From the NCBI GenBank assembly GCA_017552705.1, contig JAFZOY010000032.1, forward strand, positions 1 to 39,502: a stretch of DNA of 39,502 bases, written 5' to 3'. Below the pieces are notes generated by a model. It was not told where the DNA came from. It saw only the letters and a program-made list of their open reading frames with translations, and searched no databases. This stretch comes from Bacteroidales bacterium (GTDB lineage Bacteria; Bacteroidota; Bacteroidia; Bacteroidales; UBA1715). Each line of letters begins with the position of its first letter. Positions within the stretch are counted from its first letter, which is position 1. Position numbers and translations under genes: made by a program. Shown piece after piece: positions 33,781-39,502 of this stretch.

Positions 33781-34533
33781 TTAATTTTTCTTGCTTTTCA
33801 TCGGTGCGGTTGTCCCCGAATATTCGAGAAGGTCGCATTTGATTGAACCAATGATTACGTTGAATTCTGCACGGAGAGGAAGCAGGTTCGCATCGTCGCT
33901 AACCCAGAATAATACATCGTCTTCGTGGCGGAATACACGGCCAACTTCCACAACTGGCTGGAACTTCAGCGCGTTGAATGTCCCCAATTTTGTGGTCACT
34001 TTGTCCTTTCCTTTGTAAATCACTTGGAACTGGTAGATTTCGTCCTCAAAATAAATGGCTGTTGTCAACGTGTCGTTGTATTTCATCTTGCCAAATCCTG
34101 AGTTACGCATTTGGTATAGGCTCGACACAATGTCATAAATATCGTTAGGCACATTGACCGTACCGTTTTTCTTGCTCTGAATCGTGTGGTTCGTGTGATT
34201 GTACTTCACCTCGTCGTAATATTTGTAGCTGTTTTCCTTAATATCACGAATTGCCACCGAAGGTTTGCAAGTGGTTGGGTTGAAGTAGCTTTCGTACGTG
34301 TCGTTCATGTCGAGGAACCACTTAACCATACCAACTGTTTTGGCAACGGCTTTCGCATGGAATTCGCCGTTTTTAGTTTTCTCAAGCGTGATAGTAGCCT
34401 CGCCACCGTCCATAATACCATAGTAAAGACTATATTTAAGGCGTTCTCCTGTTGAGAATGCTTTGGGAGATTCTTGTGAAAAAGCTGCTGAGCAAATCAG
34501 AATCAATACCGTGAAAAATGCTGTCCGTTTCAT
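33781..34533 (-). CDS. DUF3108 exported protein
   Basis: 250 residues. Signal peptide (MKRTAFFTVLILICSAAFSQ), then a beta-rich domain with DUF3108 features: FSTGERLKYSLYYGIMDGGEATI, WFLDMNDTYESYF, DIYDIVSSLYQMRN, TTKLGTFNALKFQPVVEVGR and VLFWVSDDANLLPLRAEF. Periplasmic, function unknown; in other Bacteroidota it occurs near envelope genes. It lies 46 nt downstream of the ABC permease on the same strand with no -7 element seen in the gap, so it is probably the third gene of that transcript. Confidence 0.85.
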   Translation of the reverse strand: MKRTAFFTVLILICSAAFSQESPKAFSTGERLKYSLYYGIMDGGEATITLEKTKNGEFHAKAVAKTVGMVKWFLDMNDTYESYFNPTTCKPSVAIRDIKENSYKYYDEVKYNHTNHTIQSKKNGTVNVPNDIYDIVSSLYQMRNSGFGKMKYNDTLTTAIYFEDEIYQFQVIYKGKDKVTTKLGTFNALKFQPVVEVGRVFRHEDDVLFWVSDDANLLPLRAEFNVIIGSIKCDLLEYSGTTAPMKSKKN

Positions 34534-34579
34534 AATACTTTTTTTCTTTGGTTAAAACAAGGATTGTGCCATATTGTTT

Positions 34580-35920
34580 TTACGACTTCCTCAAAGCCGA
34601 TAAGATAGCTTTGAGAGAGAATTTCTGACCATAAAGCAATAATCCTGAACGATATAGTTTTGCCGCCGTTCCAACAAAAAGGGCGCATGTGAGAATCAAT
34701 AGTACAGCCGACAACGCAACATGCCAATACGGGACACCGAACGGCAATCTTGCCATCATAGCCAATGGCGATGTGAACGGTATCTGCGAAAGCCAAAACG
34801 AAAGCGTTCCGTTGGGGTCGGAAATGATGAGCGGCAACAATAGTAATGGAATCAATAATGGTATTGTTACTGGTATTACAAATTGTTGTGTTTCAGTGTC
34901 TTGGTCGGATATGGCACCTATTCCGGCGAAAATCGACGCATACAGCAAGTATCCAAAAATAAAGAAGAATATGAATGCGCCAATCATAACCGGCCAATTC
35001 ACACCGTCAAGCGTTTGGAATAGATTGATGGCATAGTCCATTGTGTTTGTTTCGGGAGTGATGATTTTTGGCGTAGAGTTGGTTGCACCAAGCGTTTCGG
35101 CGATTTCCGGCAACTGCGAGGGAACGTACGGCTCTGGGAACAGCAATTGTTGCGCTCCCGCCACTAAACCGAGTGTTAAAACTATCCAAAGAATGAATTG
35201 GAGTAGCCCAACGCAACCTATTCCAAGAATTTTTCCCGACATAAATTGTACAGGTTTCACCGATGAAATAATGATTTCCACAACACGGCTTGTTTTTTCT
35301 TCAATTACACCACGTAAAACCAGCACACCGTATAAAATTATGAAAATGTAAATTATTGAAACAAAGCACGTTGCAATAATATTTTTCTTTTCCATCGAAG
35401 CTTCGTTTTCAATAGTTTCGCCTTTGGAATTCCATTTCTGCACACCAACAAACACTGGCGTTGTCACCTTTGAAATAGTTTCGGCGGTAACATTTTCCTT
35501 GAGCAGCGCCATATATTCCAAATCGCGGCGGAGCGTGTATCCAACGTAGGCTTTGAGGGCATCGTCAACCCAAACATTTGAGTAAAGAACCACAGAATTG
35601 GAATTGTAGATGTTGTTGGGGATAAACAGCACCGCGTCGAATCCTGAATTCGCGAAATCCGCGCTTAAATCGTCAACGGTGGCGTTTACTACAATTGTGA
35701 ACGTATATGATTGGAAATCCCTGATAGTTTCGCCCAAAAGATGCGATTCGTCGATAATGGCGACTTTTTTCTCCCGCGTTTTATCGTATTTTTCAATTAA
35801 TAGGGGAATTATGAGCATAGATGCAAGCAATATCGGGCCCAAAATCGTCATTAAAACAAACGATTTGTTTCGAATGCGTGACAAAAATTCTCGTTTGAAT
35901 ATGTTATACGTTTTCCCCAT
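34580..35920 (-). CDS. natB: ABC-2 type exporter permease, NatB-like
   Basis: 446 residues. N-terminal membrane helix after KREFLSRIRNKSFVLMT, a large extracytoplasmic domain (about 45-185), then five or six helices beginning near NIIATCFVSIIYIFIILYGVLVLRGVIEEKTSRVVEIIISSVKPVQFMSGKILG, which is the signature of NatB/YhaP-type permeases. It probably exports ions or small molecules together with the ATPase encoded immediately upstream, whose stop overlaps this start by 17 nt. The substrate is unknown; the Na+ link of NatAB is by family analogy only. Confidence 0.88.
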   Translation of the reverse strand: MGKTYNIFKREFLSRIRNKSFVLMTILGPILLASMLIIPLLIEKYDKTREKKVAIIDESHLLGETIRDFQSYTFTIVVNATVDDLSADFANSGFDAVLFIPNNIYNSNSVVLYSNVWVDDALKAYVGYTLRRDLEYMALLKENVTAETISKVTTPVFVGVQKWNSKGETIENEASMEKKNIIATCFVSIIYIFIILYGVLVLRGVIEEKTSRVVEIIISSVKPVQFMSGKILGIGCVGLLQFILWIVLTLGLVAGAQQLLFPEPYVPSQLPEIAETLGATNSTPKIITPETNTMDYAINLFQTLDGVNWPVMIGAFIFFFIFGYLLYASIFAGIGAISDQDTETQQFVIPVTIPLLIPLLLLPLIISDPNGTLSFWLSQIPFTSPLAMMARLPFGVPYWHVALSAVLLILTCALFVGTAAKLYRSGLLLYGQKFSLKAILSALRKS

Positions 35921-36842
35921 GTTCTGATTCGTTATGTTGTTTCACCGCTTGGATAAAGATGTCGTTCATGCTTGGCAGAATTTGTTGGAACGAAACAATT
36001 GCGCCCGATTTCATAAGAAATTGAATCGCATCGTTGGTTGAAACCTGCGGCATCAGTTCTATTTGCAGTTTTGTGAGATTTCCATCCACTTGTTTACCAA
36101 GGATTTTCAGTGATGGTGTGAGTGTGGTTGAAAGCGTGTCGCAATAGCCGGAAAACACAACTTCGTAGGTGTTTCCCGCAAACGAATTCCGAATGTTGGA
36201 AACAGAACCGTTAAGAATCTGTTTCGAACGGTGTATGAGCGAAATGTTGTCGCAGAGCTCTTCCACGGAGTTCATGTTGTGGGTGGAAAGAAGAATTGTT
36301 GTGCCTTCGTTTTTCAGGCGAATGACTTCATCTTTAATAGCTTGCGCATTTACTGGGTCGAATCCGCTGAATGGCTCGTCAAGAATCAACAGCGATGGTT
36401 TGTGCAGAACTGTGGCTATAAATTGAACCTTTTGCTGCATGCCTTTCGATAATTCCTCGATACGTTTGTCGCACCAATTCTCTATTCCCAGCCTGTCAAT
36501 CCAAAATTCGAGTTCCTGTTTTGCACGGTTTTTCTCCATGTTTTTAAGGGATGCGAAATAAAGGATCTGTTCCGCAACACGCATTTTTTTATACAATCCG
36601 CGTTCTTCAGGCAGATATCCTATGCGTTCCACATCGGATTCGCGGAGAGGTTTCCCGTCGATGGTGATTTCGCCCGCGTCGGGACGAATCATTTGGTTGA
36701 GGATTCGGATGCAGGTTGTCTTTCCCGCTCCGTTTGGCCCCAGCAGCCCGTAGATTGAACCTTCAGGAATGTCGAACGAAACATCGTCGAGCGCTTTTGT
36801 GCCGGCAAAACATTTTGTGATATGTTGTATAGAAACTATCAT
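35904..36842 (-). CDS. natA: ABC exporter ATPase, NatA-like
   Basis: 312 residues. Walker A GPNGAGKTT (35-43), signature LSKGMQQ (131-137), Walker B LLILDEP (151-157) and the D-loop are complete. A C-terminal DUF4162-like extension (about 215-300) is usual in this group. It energises the overlapping permease. A perfect -7 element on the minus strand (36855-36848) ends 5 nt before the start codon. Confidence 0.92.
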   Translation of the reverse strand: MIVSIQHITKCFAGTKALDDVSFDIPEGSIYGLLGPNGAGKTTCIRILNQMIRPDAGEITIDGKPLRESDVERIGYLPEERGLYKKMRVAEQILYFASLKNMEKNRAKQELEFWIDRLGIENWCDKRIEELSKGMQQKVQFIATVLHKPSLLILDEPFSGFDPVNAQAIKDEVIRLKNEGTTILLSTHNMNSVEELCDNISLIHRSKQILNGSVSNIRNSFAGNTYEVVFSGYCDTLSTTLTPSLKILGKQVDGNLTKLQIELMPQVSTNDAIQFLMKSGAIVSFQQILPSMNDIFIQAVKQHNESEHGENV

Positions 36843-36847
36843 ATACG

Positions 36848-36855
36848 CAAAAATA
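36848..36855 (-). promoter_or_regulatory. -7 promoter element of the natAB transcript
   Basis: Minus-strand TATTTTTG matches TAnnTTTG perfectly, 5 nt from the natA start codon; the mRNA is probably leaderless or nearly so. Confidence 0.6.
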
Positions 36856-36957
36856 TAAAAAATGTTTGTATTCCTGTCTTTTATGAATAAAACGATGGAA
36901 TGAAGTTCTGTTTCGCTGCACTTTTGGCTGCGTTATGCAACAGAAAAGTAAAACGGA

Positions 36958-36988
36958 TTTGGAATGTCTAATGTTTTCATTATCTTTG
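36958..36988 (+). promoter_or_regulatory. Full consensus promoter for the gene at 37012
   Basis: TTTG (36958-36961), 19 nt, TATCTTTG (36981-36988): both boxes and the spacing match the Bacteroidota housekeeping promoter. It places transcription start downstream of the in-frame ATG at 36964, which fixes the start at 37012. Confidence 0.75.
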
Positions 36989-37011
36989 TATTATTAAAAC
37001 AAACTGAAAAG

Positions 37012-37836
37012 ATGAAAAAAACAATTGCAGTAGTGGTTGCATTATGTTGTGGAATGTGCGTGGCACAAGCACAACGGAGTTTGATAAATGGCGCTTTGAA
37101 TGCGGCAAGTAAAGGCGTTTCGAACGCTGTTACGAAAAAAGTCGAGTCAATCGCCGAAAAGCAAATGGAAGTGTATCTGACGAAAAAATTAAGCGCATAC
37201 GAACAACATTTGGCTGAAGAAAGCAAGAAATATCAAGAAGCAATGGGCGCCTGGCAAGATTCGCTTATTGCAATGACAAATGTTCCTTTCGAAGATGAAT
37301 ACCTATTTAATACGGTGGTAAATACCGAAGTGGTTATGACAAACGAACACGGCGAAAAAGAAACACTTCCATGTTCGTACTACATGAACGCGGGCGCTGA
37401 ATATTTTGGCTACGGCGTTGACAATCTTATCACAGTAATCGACTACAAAAACCAAGTGATGGTTTGTTTTTCGTCGTCCGACACAAGCAAGGTGTATTTT
37501 GCATATAAATACACTCCTGCATCAACAACGGTGGAAGACGAATCATTGCAGAAATTGTCGGGAACGAAAACAGTTTGTGGATATAGTTGCAGCGGATACA
37601 AAGTGATTGGTCCGATGTACACTGGTGATTGTTGGGCATCGTCGAGTTCGGATTTCGCCGGAAACTACACAAATATGTATGTGCCGAAAAGCAACTACGG
37701 ATTTCCATTGTATATGGAAGGCGTGATAGTCGGGACAAACGGAGAAAAAGTAAACTACGTTTCTACGGCTAAAAACGTGAAGAAAAATGCAGCTTTGAAA
37801 GTCCGCAAGGCTGATTATAAAAACATGTTCGAATAG
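37012..37836 (+). CDS. Exported protein, possibly DUF4412-like
   Basis: 274 residues. Signal peptide (MKKTIAVVVALCCGMCVAQAQ), a charged helical region with coiled-coil character (about 35-90, VTKKVESIAEKQMEVYLTKKLSAYEQHLAEESKKYQ in overlapping heptads), then a beta-rich domain. The block KTVCGYSCSGYKVIG followed by NMYVPKSNYGFPLYMEG recalls DUF4412 (G-Y-x-C-x-x-Y then a V-W/Y-x-P-x... region); this is a moderate match by eye. Probably periplasmic; function unknown. Confidence 0.75.
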   Translation: MKKTIAVVVALCCGMCVAQAQRSLINGALNAASKGVSNAVTKKVESIAEKQMEVYLTKKLSAYEQHLAEESKKYQEAMGAWQDSLIAMTNVPFEDEYLFNTVVNTEVVMTNEHGEKETLPCSYYMNAGAEYFGYGVDNLITVIDYKNQVMVCFSSSDTSKVYFAYKYTPASTTVEDESLQKLSGTKTVCGYSCSGYKVIGPMYTGDCWASSSSDFAGNYTNMYVPKSNYGFPLYMEGVIVGTNGEKVNYVSTAKNVKKNAALKVRKADYKNMFE

Positions 37837-37852
37837 AAGATGGTCCCTCTCG

Positions 37853-37883
37853 CTTGCTATTTACTGAAAATAACGTATGTTTG
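37853..37883 (+). promoter_or_regulatory. Promoter for the CNNM-type gene
   Basis: CTTG (37853-37856), 19 nt, TATGTTTG (37876-37883). The -7 box is perfect, the -33 box has one mismatch. The start codon is 15 nt downstream. Confidence 0.6.
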
Positions 37884-37898
37884 TAGCGGAATAATACT

Positions 37899-39002
37899 AT
37901 GACACTGCTTATAACATATTTATTGATAGCGCTGGTAACATCTTTCCTCTGCTCCATACTTGAGTCGGTGCTGATGTCAACGCCTATTTCGTATATCACT
38001 ATGCGAGAGGAGGAAGGTAGTAAACTTGCGAAACGGTTCAAGAAATATAAACTTGAAACCGATCGGCCACTTGCCGCAATATTGTCGCTCAACACAATCG
38101 CAAACACAATTGGTGCCGCTGGCGTGGGAAAACAGGCTGCGATTGTGCTCGACAGCATCCCTTTCGGATTTGTTTCGGCAACAGTGACCTTGCTGATTTT
38201 GATTTTTTCCGAAATAATTCCCAAAACGATAGGTACATCGTATTGGAAGCATTTAATGAATTTTACTGCACGCACCATAGGAATCTTGATTGTGGTGATG
38301 CATCCGTTTGTGATAATGATACAACTTATAACTCAATGGATTACGCCAAAAGAGGCTGAGGCAAGCGTGAGCCGCGAGGAAGTTTCCGCCATGGCGAATG
38401 TGGGTGAGGAAGAAGGTGTGATTGAGGAAAACGAGAACAAAATCATTCAGAACATCATCAAGTTGGAAAACATCAAAGCCTTTGATGTGATGACTCCCCG
38501 TGTTGTTGCGGCTATTGCGCCGGAATCGATGACATTACGCGAGTTTTACGACAACGACGATTATCTGCATTTTTCACGAATCCCTGTATATGCTGATTCT
38601 CAGGAGTTTATCACGGGTTATGTGTTGCGAAGCGATGCGTTGGAGGAACTTGCCGAAGATCATTTCGATTTGACGTTGGGCAGCCTTAAACGCGACATTT
38701 CGTATTTCAACGAAGAACAGTCAATCAGTTCGGTTTGGGAAGATTTGTTGAAAAACAAAGGGCAGATTGCCGTGATGATTGACGAATATGGCTGTTTTCA
38801 AGGTATTTTGACACTTGAAGACATTATTGAAACAATTTTAGGACTTGAAATCATCGACGAGAACGATGAGGTGAGCGATTTGCAGCAATTTGCACGCGAA
38901 CGTTGGGAAAAACGCCAGAAGCAAAACAAAAACTTCCGCTCCCTACCTGCAAAATCGCAAGATTCTACCCCCAAAACAGATTATAAAGAAGATTTTCTGT
39001 AG
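37899..39002 (+). CDS. CNNM/DUF21-CBS membrane protein (putative Mg2+/Co2+ transporter family)
   Basis: 367 residues. N-terminal DUF21/CNNM transmembrane domain (about 1-150) with three to four helices (LLITYLLIALVTSFLCSILESVLMSTP, IFSEIIPKTIG), then a pair of CBS domains (about 195-330; MTPRVVAAIAPESMT and VMIDEYGCFQGILTLEDIIETILG). Family members include CorB/CNNM magnesium transporters and the so-called haemolysin C proteins. The C-terminal CorC_HlyC domain common in longer homologues is missing; the protein ends in a basic tail (KRQKQNKNFRSLPAKSQD). A role in Mg2+ homeostasis is inferred from the family. Confidence 0.88.
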   Translation: MTLLITYLLIALVTSFLCSILESVLMSTPISYITMREEEGSKLAKRFKKYKLETDRPLAAILSLNTIANTIGAAGVGKQAAIVLDSIPFGFVSATVTLLILIFSEIIPKTIGTSYWKHLMNFTARTIGILIVVMHPFVIMIQLITQWITPKEAEASVSREEVSAMANVGEEEGVIEENENKIIQNIIKLENIKAFDVMTPRVVAAIAPESMTLREFYDNDDYLHFSRIPVYADSQEFITGYVLRSDALEELAEDHFDLTLGSLKRDISYFNEEQSISSVWEDLLKNKGQIAVMIDEYGCFQGILTLEDIIETILGLEIIDENDEVSDLQQFARERWEKRQKQNKNFRSLPAKSQDSTPKTDYKEDFL

Positions 39003-39214
39003 GATTTTCGGCTTTATTAAATCAGTTTACAAGCTTCATACACAGAGGAATAAATGTTGTTGCACTCTGCTTTTTAATCATTCTATGAGATTAGATTTTT
39101 CTCGCTGTTCGGGTTACTACAGCGATGCTGAATTCGTATAATAGAGAGATTGGAAGAGAAGATCTACTTATTTCTTAAATCGTTCTTTTAAAGCATAAAA
39201 GGCTCCAATTAGTA
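39003..39214 (+). other. A/T-rich stretch with no gene seen
   Basis: 212 nt between the CNNM gene and the sigma-H-like remnant. It holds a sigma-70-like TATAAT (39137-39142) with a poor -35 (TTACTA, 39114-39119), a promoter style unlike the TAnnTTTG elements in the rest of the window. No continuation of the sigma factor N-terminus was found in any of the three plus-strand frames just upstream of 39215. Confidence 0.4.
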
Positions 39215-39502
39215 ATGAAAAAAATCTCTCAAGAATATCTATTGAATAAATATAAAAATTTTGTCCGTTCCAAAGCAAGGAGTTATTTTTTGGTTGGTGC
39301 TGACCACGAAGATATTGTACAGGAAGGAATGATCGGCCTTTATAAAGCAATACGGGATTATCGGAATGACAAACTAAGTTCGTTTCGTGCATTTGCATAG
39401 CTGTGCATTACAAGACAGATTATTACAGCTATCAAAACAGCAACCAGGCAGAAACATATTCCGCTGAATAATTATGTTTCATTAAATAAGCCGCTTTATG
39501 AT
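39215..39502 (+). pseudogene. sigH: Broken sigma-H (SigH/Spo0H-type) sigma factor fragment, runs off the window
   Basis: The translation YLLNKYKNFVRSKARSYFLVG..., DIVQEGMIGLYKAIRDYR, KLSSFRAFA is strongly like region 2 of sporulation/transition sigma factor SigH of Firmicutes, and not like known Bacteroidota sigma factors. At 39398-39400 an in-frame TAG replaces the Glu codon expected in RAFAELCITRQI; the same frame then continues without gap as LCITRQIITAIKTATRQKHIPLNNYVSLNKPLYD to the window end. The usual N-terminal about 25 residues before QEYLLNK are absent. So the gene is 5'-truncated and carries a nonsense change, unless the TAG is a sequence error. It may be transferred DNA, a decayed remnant, or a chimeric contig end. 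Confidence 0.8.

Noticed and set aside
36964..37011. Upstream in-frame ATG for the exported protein
   Set aside because: The promoter (TTTG-N19-TATCTTTG) lies inside this stretch and the signal peptide begins at 37012.
39398..39400. TAG as a reassigned (sense) codon
   Set aside because: TAG serves as the stop of gldD and ftsE in this window, so recoding is not supported; decay, transfer or sequence error are simpler.

Overview
The window looks like chromosome of an anaerobic Bacteroidota, most likely an uncultured member of the order Bacteroidales. Support: a Bacteroidota-type 5S rRNA end; the gene string purH-mreB-mreC-mreD-PBP2-rodA; a gldD lipoprotein gene; a large surface protein with GLUG-like, InlB-type and SprB-like repeats and a type IX secretion (T9SS) C-terminal tail; the oxygen-sensitive ribonucleotide reductase pair nrdD-nrdG; and many copies of the Bacteroidota -7 promoter element TAnnTTTG placed just before start codons. 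Shine-Dalgarno sequences are mostly absent, as expected for this phylum. I cannot name a family or genus.

Layout. 1-143: 3' part of a 5S rRNA and its terminator. 237-5231: giant secreted surface protein. 5345-7324: Zn/Cd-type P1B ATPase with a His-rich N-terminus. 7480-8475: LysM glucosaminidase. 8519-15730: purH followed by the elongasome genes mreBCD, PBP2 and rodA, closely packed and probably one transcript. 15774-17906: ssb, gldD, galE. 18043-19319: two tandem, related outer-membrane barrel proteins. 19321-23003 (minus strand): GH5 endoglucanase, DUF1573 protein, HtrA/DegP protease. 23182-27354: patatin-like lipase, MscS channel, FtsE-like ATPase, SufB. 27427-29831: a small accessory patch with a PD-(D/E)XK nuclease-like protein, a zinc-ribbon protein, two unknown proteins and a candidate small structured RNA. 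29943-33778: ROK sugar kinase, then nrdD-nrdG. 33781-36842 (minus): DUF3108 protein and a NatAB-type ABC exporter. 37012-39002: secreted protein of unknown function and a CNNM/DUF21-CBS membrane protein. 39215-39502: a broken Firmicutes-type sigma-H gene fragment.

How it fits together. Most of the window is housekeeping and envelope biology: cell elongation, peptidoglycan remodelling, envelope proteolysis, metal and osmotic homeostasis, and polysaccharide degradation. The T9SS-type cargo and gldD imply a T9SS elsewhere in the genome.

The points most worth checking are: the sigma-H remnant with an in-frame TAG at the right edge (foreign DNA, decay or assembly chimera); the GH5 enzyme carrying an N-terminal Spy-like LTxxQ module; a minus-strand promoter-hairpins-terminator unit at 28105-28242 that could be an unannotated sRNA; sufB without sufC/sufD, lying directly beside the accessory patch; and the composition switch inside the giant surface protein. 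I see no CRISPR array, no complete insertion sequence, no tRNA and no obvious complete new defence system.
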